From Porphyra umbilicalis (lineage: Eukaryota; Rhodophyta; Bangiophyceae; Bangiales; Bangiaceae), in assembly GCA_002049455.2 (NCBI GenBank), contig KV918821.1, positions 176,501 through 240,500 of the forward strand: a DNA stretch of 64,000 bases, in the 5' to 3' direction. This document shows, in pieces, positions 31,299 through 42,744 of this stretch; within the stretch, counting starts at the first letter, position 1, and each line of letters begins with the position of its first letter. The position numbers were made by a program, and so were the translations under genes. The notes beneath the pieces are model-generated. The model worked only from the letters and a program-made list of their open reading frames with translations, was not told the origin of the DNA and did not search any database.

Positions 31299-32405
31299 TA
31301 GTGTCTATTCTACCGCAAAATCGCATCAAATGATGCGGTGCTGCGCATCAAATGATGCGGTGTCGGAATCGCGGTTTCCGGGGCATCTGAGTGGGAAATC
31401 GGCCCTGTTGGCACCTATAAACCCACGTTGTTGCTGTTCTCGTCGGCAGTATGGAGCTGGGTGGTCGCCTGGTCAGCCCAGCATAAAGAAGACCCGTTGA
31501 GGATGTCCATCATATGAAAAAAAGGATGAAAGCCCACTCAGAGGGCATCTGCCGGCGGGGCCGAGCATCGCCCTCCCCCCCCCCCCCCCTCCAGAACCCC
31601 CAAATACGTCGATTTGGACTTGCAACAGCCACTGTGGGGGCCCCGCGTACTCGTCTTGTTCGACGTGCGGAGGCTGTCCGAACATGTTGTTTCTGCCTAG
31701 GGACACCTCTGTGTCTCATAGAAAGGGTACGTGGAGTCTCCTGGAGCCGGACAACCCATGAAGAGCTCTGCTTCGTATGGGGCGGGGGGCGGGGGGGACA
31801 TGGCAGGATGGTCTGCTGGGTGCTTCTGCGGCATCGCCTGTATGGGAAGGAAGAAATATATTCTGGGCGGCCTCCTTCTACCCCAAGGATAAAAAGCCTA
31901 CGCAGGACCCGTTCCTGCCGTCAGAATGAGCAACGGAGCAGCCATTCTCTCGTAGCAGAAGACAGAAAAACCGCATCAATTGATGCGAATCGCATCAAAT
32001 GATGCGGTCGGTAGAATAGACACTAGGGCTGCACACGACGCCCCTACATTGGGGGCGTCAGGGGCGCGCGACGGATACGACGCCTGACTGACGCCCCATT
32101 AGGCAGCCAGAACGCCCTCACGACGCCCCAAGTAGCACCCCCAATATTCACCATATGGGTTAAGTGGCACCCATATTGTACTCTCCTATGTCATTTTTGT
32201 GTCAAGACTGGGTGCCTGTCCCCATTCAAGGTGCACTGCCGCCACCTGCTGAATCATGTAGACCCCCCTGAAAACTTTCTCTTCGCGACGCCTTGCTGAC
32301 GCCCTTTTGAGTTGGGGCGTTGGGGGCGCACGACGCCCAAGTAACGCCCTGGTGACGCCCTTAACGACGCCCTTGACGACGCCCCGGGCGTTCTGAGCAA
32401 CCCTA
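31299..32405. mobile_element. hAT-type MITE carrying a nested MITE
   Basis: The composite is flanked by the 8-bp duplication GGCTGCAC (31291-31298 and 32406-32413). The hAT ends are TAGGGCTGCACACGACGCC (its main left end reads from 32024) and, inverted, GGGCGTTCTGAGCAACCCTA. The first TA of the left end has been split off to 31299-31300 by a second insertion (31301-32023). The GC-rich arms contain many GACGCCC units. No transposase. Confidence 0.75.
31301..32023. mobile_element. TA-flanked MITE (Tc1/mariner-like) nested in hAT MITE
   Basis: Perfect 15-bp TIRs GTGTCTATTCTACCG (31301; inverted to 32023) lie between TA dinucleotides. A 4-bp CTAG duplication is an equally possible reading because CTAG is palindromic. 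CGCATCAAATGATGCG palindromes repeat just inside both ends (31322, 31346, 31972, 31990). Confidence 0.75.
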
Positions 32406-32413
32406 GGCTGCAC

Positions 32414-32998
32414 CACCCAAGAAGCAAAGTTTTTTACAAGGGCACAGTACTCAGCAGCATTCATTATCTGTGAAGAAATCATCTGTCTGACGTGCATCTT
32501 GATGGCAGAAAAGAGTACACTGCGATCGAGAAAAGAAAATAAACGGACGTAAAGTACAAAAAACGCCCGTGAGTTCGTGCAGCATAAGGTCGCGACGTGG
32601 CCACGTTCCAGAACGTGTACATGGTGTACAGGCGCCATGTTCGTGCTTTCTCCCTCAAAAAAGGACCTACGGCGCTGCCGCGAATGGCCGGAGAAGGAGG
32701 TGTCTTGTAGCGCCTCTTCTCTGCTGTTGCAAGAGGAAGAGGGGCATTCTCTGCCATGGATGCTACTTTTAATTTCTTTTTTGCCGATTTAATTTGTTTT
32801 CAAGCTCTTCCTAATAAGTGAAGCGTCACTGTACCAGTTGTACACGGCCGCTCTTGGCGGCACGTGGCTCGCCCCGCACACTCTGCACGCAACGCAGTCG
32901 TCGCTCATACCGTGCCCGCCGCACGCGCCGCACACCCTGCACCCTCCCCCCACCCCCACCGGCCTCGGTTTTTTGTTCCACCTGACGGTTTGCCTGTC
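32414..32998. other. AT-richer spacer upstream of Tc1-like gene
   Basis: Contains no gene. 32850-32990 (Pro/His-coding low complexity) may be the 5' region of the transposase gene at 32999. Confidence 0.35.
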
Positions 32999-34448
32999 AT
33001 GTCGTCATCTGCCGGGGTGGTCCCCGCCACGGGGTCACCTCGGGGTCGGCAGTTTTACCGACTGACGACGGACAGCGCCACCATTTTGCGTAACGTCCAC
33101 CGCTTTTTTGTTGGAGAGCGGACGGCGGGACGATCCCGTGGGTTGCGCAACCCCGTGCAGCGTGCGGCGTGGGCCACCGGTGTGAGCCTGAGCACGGTGA
33201 GCCGAGTGCGCTCTGAAGACATTTTTGATGGACTGCCCGAGTCGGGGGAGCGAGAGAGGCGTGAGCGCGTCCCGCGGATTCCCGACGCCGAGAGAGTCCG
33301 TGTGCGTGAGGCGGTGTACTCTCAGTACCGCAACCGCTCTCTCCCTTCTTTGGACACCACGCTGGAGTACCTCAAGACGGCCAACTTGGTGGACAGCGCG
33401 ACGGGCATCGGCTCCGCGTCTTCCTTTGTGTGGAAGCGCACCAAGCTGGCCGTCGCTATGCAGGAGGCGGGCTTCTACTTTTCGCGAGGGCCCACGCATT
33501 ACGACGTGGCGCGCGAGGACCCTGCCATTAAGGCCCAGAGAACCAACTAAATTGACACGGTGCGGCAGTACCGTCGGGCGGGGCGCACGATATACTACAC
33601 GGACGAAACATGGGCCAATAAAAACATGTCGGTGTACCGGAGCTGGAACGACGGGACGCTGAATTCAAGGATCAAGGTGCCGTCGGGCAAGGGCGGAAGG
33701 ATTATTCTTGCCCACGTGGGCTCTCGCGAGACGGGCCTGGTGGACGGCGCCAGCCTCGTCTTCATAGGCAAGAAAAAAACCGGGGACTACCACTATGAGA
33801 TGAACTCTGACCGCTGGCTGAAGTGGTTGAAAGACGACGTCTTCCCCAAGATGCACGGCGGCGTCTTGGTGATTGACCGCGCCCCGTATCATCTCGTACG
33901 CACCGAGAGCACGCACCCCGCCAACACAAAAATGCGCAAGGCGCAGGTGGCGGCGTGGCTCAGGGCTCACGACTGCGTGCCAGAGGAGTGGGAGGGCACC
34001 CAGTGGGAGAAGGACAAGGTCAAGAAGGAGTTGCTCGAACAAGCGGCCAAGAACCGCCGCCCGCCCCAGGTACCTGGTCCAAGACCTGGCGAAAGACTTT
34101 GGGATATCAATCCTTATCTCACCAGTGGCCCACCCTGAGCTCAACCCTATCGAAATGGTCTGGGGCACCGTGAAGATGGCGCTCAAGCGGGCCAACATCG
34201 ACTTCACGCTGACGACTTTGAAGACGCTGTTGGCGGAGCAGTTTGTCAAGATTACCGCCCAGGAGTGGCTCAAGAACGAGCTGCATGCTATCAAGATGGA
34301 GGACAACTATCAGGCGGTGGGCGAGGTGAGCGCGGCGGTGGAAGCAGCATTTGGGGAAGAGCAGCTGGAGGTGGAGTCCGGGGGGGGGGAGGGTATGAGT
34401 AGCTCGTCTGATGAGGAGAGTGACGCCAGCTCCCACATGGAGGAGTGA
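32999..34448 (+). pseudogene. Tc1/mariner-like transposase with widely spaced DD...E, broken
   Basis: From ATG 32999: a helix-turn-helix (RGLRNPVQRAAWATGVSLSTVSRV), a second recognition region, TAA at 33548-33550, then the same frame continues as RQYRRAGRTIYYTDETWANK (first catalytic D), GGVLVIDRAPYHLVR (second D). A +1 frameshift near 34069 leads to YLVQDLAKDFGISILISPVAH and PELNPIEMVWGTVK (E). The acidic tail ends at 34448. The second D and the E are about 90 residues apart, against about 34 in classical Tc1, because of an insert EEWEGTQWEKDKVKKELLEQ. All three catalytic residues survive, but one nonsense codon and one indel inactivate the copy. I could not find the TIRs. Confidence 0.8.
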
Positions 34449-35323
34449 CGTGTGCTCTGCTTGCTGCACGTGCGTGTTTTTTCTTGTTTTTTCCTGTTCT
34501 CTTGGTGCGACCAGGAGGCTGGCACACGTAGGTGGCCTTTGTGGTGGGCGAACACTCGGGGGGGTGTGGATGCGATCAGGGCCGTGCACTGTTGTGTGTG
34601 TGTGCAATCTTCTAAGTCACGCTTTCTATTGACCCATGCAGACGGATTTAAACCACACAAACCGCCTTATTCCGCGGCAACATATATCTTTGTGGACCCC
34701 GTCCTGCCGATGTCGGAATTCATTTGATTCGGGCCAGAGGGACAATCGGACTGGAGACACAGCATTGGCGTCCATGGCGGAACAGACAGGCACCTTGTCT
34801 CTTCCTCTCGACACCTCCGGTGCAAGACAAGCGTTTTGTGCCTGATTTTTTTAGAGCTGAGCCATAGCTCACTGATGACCTCGCGTACAAAGCCTCGGCC
34901 CCATCCGACAGCCTCCCGTCTGGTGCGGGTTTTTTTCTTATACGTCTAGCTATATGGCATGGACCTTCAGTTGGCCACCCAGAACGGACGCGTGCTAATG
35001 CGATCGGCAACCGCCGGGGTCGTGTTTCGTCATTCTCCTCTACGGCCACTTTTTATTACCTCTTCTGATAGAGGACGTCAGTACGACCACGATAGGCGCA
35101 ACACGCGTGAACGCAACGCCCATGGCAGTGGGGTTGTCAAGCTTTTTCTGTTTTTTGACAGACGACCCTCGTTTTTGACCCTGGGGGACGTGTCAAGCAG
35201 ACTACTGTGCGAGAATCCGGTGGTGCGTGGCAAGATTTTCCGGCTTGTCACGAGCCTGGCGTTAGTGAGCACTGCGCAGCCCCTCCGCGGTCAGGTGCAC
35301 CCCACCCGTGAGAGCACGTCTAT
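34449..35323. other. AT-richer intergenic stretch
   Basis: No gene is supported; only short frames on both strands. Confidence 0.4.
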
Positions 35324-36045
35324 CGGTGCGCCAAATCGCCATATTATAGCTACGGGCATGTCTATCGGGAACCCATTGAGCCATATCGGGGGGCATTGAG
35401 CCATAGCTGTCGCCATATTTGCACAGGATGGCTTTCTGTTTGGCGATCGCCAAAACGATAGCCATATGCGAGAGCCAATCATATTCCTTCGATTGCGCGA
35501 GACACGAGGAGTTGTCTTGAGATCGGGTCGGACTGGTCAAGTCAAGCAGCGCCTCGCATAGTGGCCAGCATTGAACTCGGAGAATGCGGACGTCGTCGTC
35601 GATCCTGTCGCACGGAGCCAGAGAACCCAGCACGCGCGCGTGGGGGGGGGGAACAAGGATAGAAGCACAATGTGTAGACGGGGGGGGGGGGTGGACTTGC
35701 GGCACCAGTGCAGCGACAGGGACCGCGTGCGGTCCGGCGCGTACAGCGGCGGGCAACAAAAAGATGGCGAGCCAGTGCAAGGTGCAATGCACCACCTGTC
35801 GCTGATGACGTCGAAAGGGAGGGTGGCTGCAGCGCACCGTGCCACCGTCCAGCAGCGAGCGTGGTGAGTGCTGTGTCGCACTCAAAAACAAGCGGCGCTG
35901 GCGGCCGATGGAACCGGCTGATGGAACGGCCGCGCTGTCCTGCTCTGTGATTTGGAGGACTGTGAGAAAGATGTTCACCATGGATGGAAATTGACCAATA
36001 GACATGCGCACGAGCGATAGCCAAAATATATGGCGATATGGTGCG
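35324..36045. mobile_element. Inverted-repeat (foldback-like) element
   Basis: Left arm GGTGCGCCAAATCGCCATAT (35324-35368) and right arm (35995-36045, ending ATGGCGATATGGTGCG) are imperfect inverse copies of about 45-50 bp sharing CGCCATAT, GCATGTCTAT and related blocks. GCCATAT motifs repeat inside. No clear target duplication or transposase. Confidence 0.5.
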
Positions 36046-36426
36046 TGTCCCAAAAATGAGACATGCGCGTTTTTTGAAGGACTGACACATCACTGCACGG
36101 GTGCAGGCGGCGTGAGGTACGAGAAAATTCTCGACTGGCCTCCATGGAAAGAGCCTCTCCCGACGCGTGCTTGGCTGACAACTCCTTAATACCAGCCTGT
36201 GGGCCCTGTTCTGAGGACCTCTCAGATAGCCCCGATCTCGGGGCCAGTCTTTTTCATGTTCTTGAGGTTAAAGGTTTGCAACGCCGAAGCTCATGTGCTA
36301 ACTGGAGCTTCGATGATGGTTGTCCCAAATCGTGTTTTCCTCACAGGGGGCTATGGCGCTTCCCCTTTTTCTGATGGCGATCTCTTTTTTGGTTACCGTG
36401 AGGAGGGGTAGTCCGCATTTTTTTTT

Positions 36427-36881
36427 CTATTGCTGATCCCCCGATTCCGTCCTCATCGACCAGGAACGGTTCCTGGCGGTACGGTTCTTGTGGAACTGGC
36501 CATCTATTGGTTAAACGCAGCGGTAAACAGCTGCTGAGCACGAATCTGAGACGTCCTATTGGCTCGCCCACCGCCACTTCCGTGCAGAACCGAGATTCTT
36601 CTTTTTCTTGAGATTTTCTTCCGATCCCTTTCGTGTCAAGGGAGCAACCGGCCCGCAATCGTTGGGATATCGAGATTTTCTGGGAGATACGCAGAAAAGT
36701 GCAGAAAAACGAAGGCGTCGATTATGCGATTGTGCGATTGGGGGCCGTACGGGCACATTCTGTAAAGATCGGGCCGGACATGCACTGCTGTCGAACTGCT
36801 CGACCAATGAGAGATCTGCATTCATTGCCGTTCCACTACCGTTCCGGGGCGATGAGGACAGAATTGGGGGATCAGCAATAG
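36427..36881. mobile_element. MITE with about 44-bp terminal inverted repeats
   Basis: Left CTATTGCTGATCCCCCGATT (36427-36470) and right arm (36838-36881, ending GGGGGATCAGCAATAG) are about 90% inverse matches. 455 bp in total, with no coding capacity. Flanking duplications are not evident. Confidence 0.65.
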
Positions 36882-36893
36882 CCAAATCGACCA

Positions 36894-37354
36894 ATGGCGT
36901 GCCTGGAGCGCTGGCCCGCCGTTGACTCAGCAGACAGCTCGAACGCACGAGTTGCTGCAAGCCTCCATCGCCATATTCGCAACCCGCAGGACCCGAATCT
37001 CCCATTTTGTCGCGCAGTAGCGTCCTCGCGCTCGTCGTCGTCGTCGGCGGTGAAACCGTCGCGATCACGGTCGGCGGAGCGGCCGCTGTCGCGCTGCCTA
37101 ACACGGCCGTGGTCGTCGGCTGCATGGGGGGCATCATCTGTCATTGAGATCGTCATCGTGCTCAGCACCGGGGCTGGCGTGGTTCCGAGCAGGACGGCGG
37201 GCGCCGTCGCCGTCGTTTGGTCCGACGGCGTCGTGCTCGTCTGTGGAAACGCGGTCGGTTTTCAGCGTGACAGCAACAACGTCGACGTCTTCCCGCCCAG
37301 ATTCTGCGTGCGCCCCGCTGGTCTCGTGCTTGGTGCCGGGGAGGAGCTCGTCGT
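36894..37354 (+). other. Open stretch leading into the 78-bp repeats
   Basis: An open plus-strand frame runs from 36894 through Arg/Ser-rich sequence, then AVAVVWSDGVVLVCGNAVGF and LVLGAGEELVVVGGDNG, into the first repeat array, ending at a TAG at 37473. No family recognised; coding status is unsure. Confidence 0.25.
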
Positions 37355-37800
37355 CGTCGGCGGCGACAATGGCGTGCCGGGGTTACTCGAGGTGCGCTTG
37401 GTCGAGCACGTCAACGAGCGCGCCGTCGTCTGTTACGACTCGGTCACACTGGTGATGCACAAGGTGCGCGTGTAGGAGGGCGGCAGCGTGGTCTCCATCG
37501 TCGGCGGCAAGGCAGTCGAGCTTGTGCTGGTGTTGGCCAGGGTGCGCGTGTTGGACTGCGTGCATGAGGTTGTCGTCGTCGGCGGCGAGGCCGTCGTGCA
37601 GGTGCATCTGTTGGCCAAGGTGCACGCATCAGCGCGTCCACGAGCTCGCCGACGTCGGCGGCGAGGCGGTCGTGGTGATGCTTGTATTTGGGGAGGTGCC
37701 TGTGCTCGCGGGCGTCGGCGTTGTCGCTGTCGTTGGCGTCGACGTGGTCGTGCTGGCGTTGGGCAAGGCACCTGCGGGTGTGTCCGGGGAAGAACTTGTC
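37355..37800. repeat. 78-bp tandem repeat array (copy at 37 kb)
   Basis: Units of 78 bp (26 codons) with core GTGCGCGTGTTGGACTGCGT ... GTCGTCGGCGGCGAGGC. Plus-strand translation is hydrophobic (VVVVGGEAVVQVHLLAKVHV); minus-strand translation is hydrophilic (LAADDGDHAAALLHAHLVHH). Both are largely open. The same unit recurs at 47.3-48.6 kb. Confidence 0.7.
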
Positions 37801-37806
37801 TTCAGG

Positions 37807-38843
37807 ATGTATGTGGTAGCTCTGCGGTGTTCAACGATATCGATGGTGCACCACGGTGTTCCGCGCTCAACCATCACGGCGGTTATTGGAGTTCGCTCTG
37901 TGCAGCTTGAGCGTTGTATGTGCTATTGCAGGCGCAGCGAGAGCGTGTGGCGCGTACCTGAGCGACAAAATCGTAACGAAGATTCCTGCTGGGAGGACGA
38001 CACACTGCTGCGTGCCATCATCGCTCTCGTTCAAGAGAATCCACTTTTGAGAGAGCATACATCCATGATGACGGCCATGCGGGCGCTGCCGTCGGGTGAG
38101 CTTGCCCATCTGCGTGTGTCTAGGAGCACGGTGGACCGCATGCTGCGACGGCTCGGCTTCACACGGAAGGTCATCATCCGCTTGTACCGAGCGGCCAACC
38201 GAGAGCGTCGCCGCGAGCACGCAGTGTTGCGTCAGATGGTCGGAAACGGCTGCATCGTATCCGTCGACGAAACCCACACAGACGGTCGCGACGTTCTCCG
38301 CAGGTACGGGCGTGCTCTCCAACAAGAGCGCGTTGAAATGCTCGACAGCAGTCCTCGAAACGTCGAGCGCGTCAGCACGGCGATGGCGGTGTCGTCAGAC
38401 GGGCGCATCCTGGGGGGTTGCACTCGGTCACGTGTGAGCGTGCACTGACGAGCAACGACTGGCGCCTGTTCTTGGGTCGTGTCATCCAAAAGATGGGTCG
38501 GTACACCCCTGGGATCGCTTACGACCTTCAAGCAGTAGCTTGCGTTTTGCTCTTCGACAATGCGCCAACCCACGATGCTGCTGGCGACGCCTTCTTGGAG
38601 AACAATGGGACCCTCTTCATTCGGCTACCGCCCTACTCTCCCGATCTGCAGCCCATCGAGGGTGTGTTCAACGACTTGAAGGTCATCATTCGGAACCTGG
38701 TGTACTTCAACCCGCGTTTCCTCGAAGACGGCGTTCGTTTGCAGGCCCTGGCGGCAAGCCTCATCACGCGTCGACAGATAGTAGGGCAGTTCTCTAGAGT
38801 CGAAGAGAAGCTCGCCCGTTTTGCGGCCGGGCATTGCTTCTAA
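37807..38843 (+). pseudogene. Tc1/IS630-like transposase with frameshift
   Basis: From ATG 37807: a bipartite helix-turn-helix region (LRVSRSTVDRMLRRLGFTRK), then CIVSVDETHTDG (first D) and TAMAVSSDGRILGG. The frame is lost at the G run near 38411-38416. The neighbouring frame continues with WRLFLGRVIQKMG, VLLFDNAPTHDA (second D) and LPPYSPDLQPIEGVFNDLK (E), ending at 38843. The second D and the E are about 34 residues apart, the usual Tc1 spacing. One base lost or gained explains the break. The upstream flank is the 78-bp array. No TIRs identified. Confidence 0.85.
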
Positions 38844-40360
38844 CGATGTTGACGTAGACCAAAAATCCATGGCCTCCCGGAAACAAAACCCACAAACGAC
38901 ATGCACACCAACATGACCTGTAGATATGATAGACGCAAGAGAGGATTGTGTCGGGTACCCATGGCACTGGACCAGTGAGGGTTGCGACGCACTCTAGCAG
39001 TGGTGACCGTGACTGTCGTGTAGCATGTCATGCAGGGCGCCAGGAAGACGCACTTGACCTAAGGGACGCAACAGGTGCCATCTGGGACTTTGCGAATGGC
39101 CCGCAAGAGATGGTGATCGGAGCCTGCTCATCAATGTGAAAAACTTATTTGTTGCACTCTTTTGAAATAGAAAGTCCTGCGCCATCGAAACCGAAGCTTC
39201 CCCACAGAAGTCGAGCCATTTGAAATATTTGAGATCGATTAAAAAAGAAACTTGCAGGAGATAGTTGAGAGTCGATGCCGTCGGGATCCGTTGACAGCAA
39301 CTCTGCGTTTTTCTGTGCTGAAGGTGGCATGGACAGGGACACCGCGCCGCCTTTTCGGAGCCCATCACATCGACTGTGTGCCACAGCTGGTGTTTGTTTG
39401 GTATGCTACACAAGGGACAGTGCTAGGAGCATGTGCCGTAGTGCTCGCCGGTCAATGAGCGCTGGAGCGGCAACTGCGCGGTGAGATGCTACGAGGAACG
39501 GCTCCCAAGTCACTGCCGTAGCAAGCGTTCTGCTTCTACGTGCACAGCAGGCTGCGTCGAGTGACAGTCGTGCTCTGGAGCTGTGAGGAGTGGTGCAGGC
39601 AGGCACCAGACTGGAGGCCATCGGTGGGCATAGGTGGGCATCACACTGGTGGCAAAGCGTCTCGCCGTCGCTGCACGGCTATGTCGCGCGTTTTAAGCTG
39701 CGGCGGGGCCACCGCGGTTCTGGCCGTGGCAGCTCCAGCGACGAAGAACCCACGCGCTGCTGTCTTTCGTGCAGCCGCCCGCCGCTGGCCACGGGCAGGC
39801 AGCCGCACCCGCCGCCACCAACACTTACGGCGGCAATGCGCCAGCCGCCCGTCAGCGGCGCGGGCCGACGGTTGCGGCCACCAAGAGGGTGTGCAGACCC
39901 GCGCGGTGTAGCCCCGCCATCGGTGGCGGCGGGCCACGAGAGGACCAAGTCGACGGCGGCGCGACAGCCCATTGCGTCGAGGCAGCGGCCTTACGCACCC
40001 CCCCCCCCGTCCCTTCCCGTCACGTCATCGTCGCCTACGACGGCGACCGCCTCTTACGGCCGTGCGGCCGCGGGGCGGCCGCACAACCGCGGCAGCCGCG
40101 GCCTCAGGCGCCAGCCGTTCCCCGGCCGCCACACTCAGCGGCACTGCCCCTGACACGCAGACGGGCGACAAACCATTACGCACGAATTGTGAAATGACAA
40201 CTGACATGCCTCGCAATTAGCCTGTCCCAGATCAGCATGATTGGTCCACGCACCAACTGGGGCGCGGAATTCTCGTGCTTTGAGCACTTGAGCGACAAAC
40301 GCAGGTTACGACACCTGCTGAGGTGCGTCGGGGGGAGCACGGTCATCTGTAGGCATCCCA
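38844..40360. other. Intergenic stretch upstream of E(z) gene
   Basis: 38850-39500 is AT-richer without a gene. 39540-40200 has Ala/Pro/Arg low-complexity frames on both strands. Any first exon of the E(z) gene could lie here but I cannot place it. Confidence 0.35.
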
Positions 40361-42036
40361 TTGTCAGCTGTCGGCGTCTCGTTGTGGCTCGTCGCGGCCG
40401 CGGACCCCGTATCGCCTTGCCACAATGGCGGCAATGCGCTGCGTCCCCGAGCAGAACTATGTGAGGATTGGCCTAACGATGAGGGGCCTTTGTCCTATGT
40501 GGACGACGATGCTGAAGCTGCCGACCTTGTGGCTGCCGCCTCTGGGGACGGCACTATTCCGAAATGTTTCATACATCGTCTGTATGGCCGAGCGGGGCGC
40601 CGCGATCGTCGGCGTCGTCGCGCGGAGGGGCGCATAGCCATTGCGGTGAATCGGGTCGCGGCTGTACGCTACGCCCGCGCCGCGGCAGCGGTGTGTGTGG
40701 CTGCCGTCTCCCGCCCTGTTGAGCAGGCCCCCACATCGTTCGCGTTGCTCGCGTATGTTGGTGCCCCCGACGTTGATAGTCGCTATGCCAGTGCTGTGGC
40801 ATCATCCAGCAGAGTTGGCCCGAGTTGCTGTCGCGGGGAGCCTTGGAGTCCAGGTGGGGGGGATGTGGTGTATGGAAGGCTCCTGGAGAGGAGCAGCCGG
40901 AGGAATGGGGCACGCGCCGCGCAACCTGACGACGACGAGAGGCGCCCCCCCCGAGAGGCGCAGCGCACTATGTTCAATTACCTGCGCTCCGCACGGCACG
41001 CGCGGGCGGCGCCGAGTGGCACCGCCACGGACGACGCCGTGGTCGTCACGATTCTTTCAGCAGCTGAGCGTCTCCCAGCGGCGACTGCTTACACGTCATT
41101 GCGTCGGTCTTGGCGACGGCTTGAGCACGTGCCTCCTGCCAAGTTCACACCATACCTTGGCCCCTCGGACGAGGCGCACGCAAAGGCGGACAGAATCACG
41201 CGAAAGAACGGATGGACGCCCCCCAAGTGGAACAGTGACGGCAGCGACGCGTCTGATCCGGACACCATTCATCACGACGGGCACAACCGATCGCTCCCGT
41301 CGCTTACGCGTCGGTTGGCGCAGCGGGCGGGGGTGCGAGCTGTCGTGGAGGCCCTGGGTGAATCACCTGCGGTGGTGAGCGCTATGAGCAGCGCATTGGG
41401 CGAGACCGTCTCCTTCCTGACCCACGTCATACAACTCATCAAGCGTCGAGCAGCTGACCACCCCCGGGCTTCTGCCGGTCGAGCCGCGCGCGCCAAGAGC
41501 CGAGCGGAAATCGAGCGCTTGACCGGCGGTGCCAGCCTCGCCGTCATTCTCGGCACTGGAGCCGTAAGGGAGCAAGTCGTCAGTGCATCGGTCGGTGAGT
41601 GCGTTGCACAGGTCGGGCGCCTCCGCCATGAGGACCTTCATGGTCATCAGGCCGCGGCCGTGGCGCTTTCCGTCGCGGCGACGACAGCTGCGTCTGACGC
41701 GCTCGCTACTGGGCTTCCCCCCGCCAGTCGCGAGTGGGCGACGCGGGAAGCCGCACTTGTACGAGAGTCGCACGCCGACAACGGCGCGCTGCGGGCCGAC
41801 GCTGCCGCGCTGCGGTCTGTTCACGCTGCCCTTCGTGCTCCAGAGGGTCCTGCCGCAGTCACGCTACTTCTGTGTATGCGCGCTTTGTTCTCTACGGACC
41901 ATGTGGACCGCGCAGACGCTGTCGCCTCCGAGTGTGCGCCGTCGTTCGAATTTTTTGGGACGTTGAGAGAAGTCTTCATGCGTCTGTTGTGTCGAACGTG
42001 CCTGCGCTACAGTTGTCGCGTGCACGGCACGCACAC

Positions 42037-42581
42037 TGTTGGAATGTCATGCTCAACGCCGCTGTAAGCCCTGCTGCTGTAAAAAGCAAAATTCAAGAAA
42101 CCCGGTATTGACAGGGTTCAAACCCGCGACTCCCGGACGTGACCCGAAGGTCACGCCTAATGAGAGTGGGTGCCTTACTTCCCACTAGGCTACCCATGCG
42201 ACTTCCTCGCGGTTTGGTGCCCGCTGGTGCATTCGACATTTGTACCCGTGCGATTTTGAGTGAAATTTTTGCGATTTCACATTTTTTGTTCTTGCGCTTC
42301 TGATGTTTTGATTTGCGTGGGCTTTGCTTTGATCCCTGATGCTTTGATTTCGTGAGCGTTTTGATTTAGAGTGTGGGCGGGCGCGTGCGCGGGCGAGCTG
42401 CTTGGGCTGTGCGGCGGGCTTGAGTGCTCCGACTTGGACTACTTGAGGAGTGCCCTTGATGGGAAGAGGGTCGCTGTGGAAAGACAACCAACAAAGCACG
42501 TTCGCACTCATACACACAAGCTCAAGCCACTCAACCACTGCACCGTGGTCCCCCATCCCCTATCCCCACTGCGTTTCAACA
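42037..42581 (+). repeat. 5' LTR of Copia copy 2
   Basis: 545 bp, TGTTGGAA...TTTCAACA. It holds the intact empty site (GCCACTCAACC) corresponding to the Harbinger insertion in copy 1, and the tRNA-like segment at 42104-42198. Confidence 0.9.
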
Positions 42582-42744
42582 GATTATGGGCCCAGAGCCG
42601 GGGCTGTGACAGGGGCAAGGTGTGCCGGACGGCGTCGCGGCGGTCGCGACAAGTGCGAAGAAGACGAGTGCAAAGTGTTCAAAGACGTGACGGTCAAGGC
42701 GCAAGGTTCGGCAAGATCGGGACGCGCTACGACAAGCAGGCATC

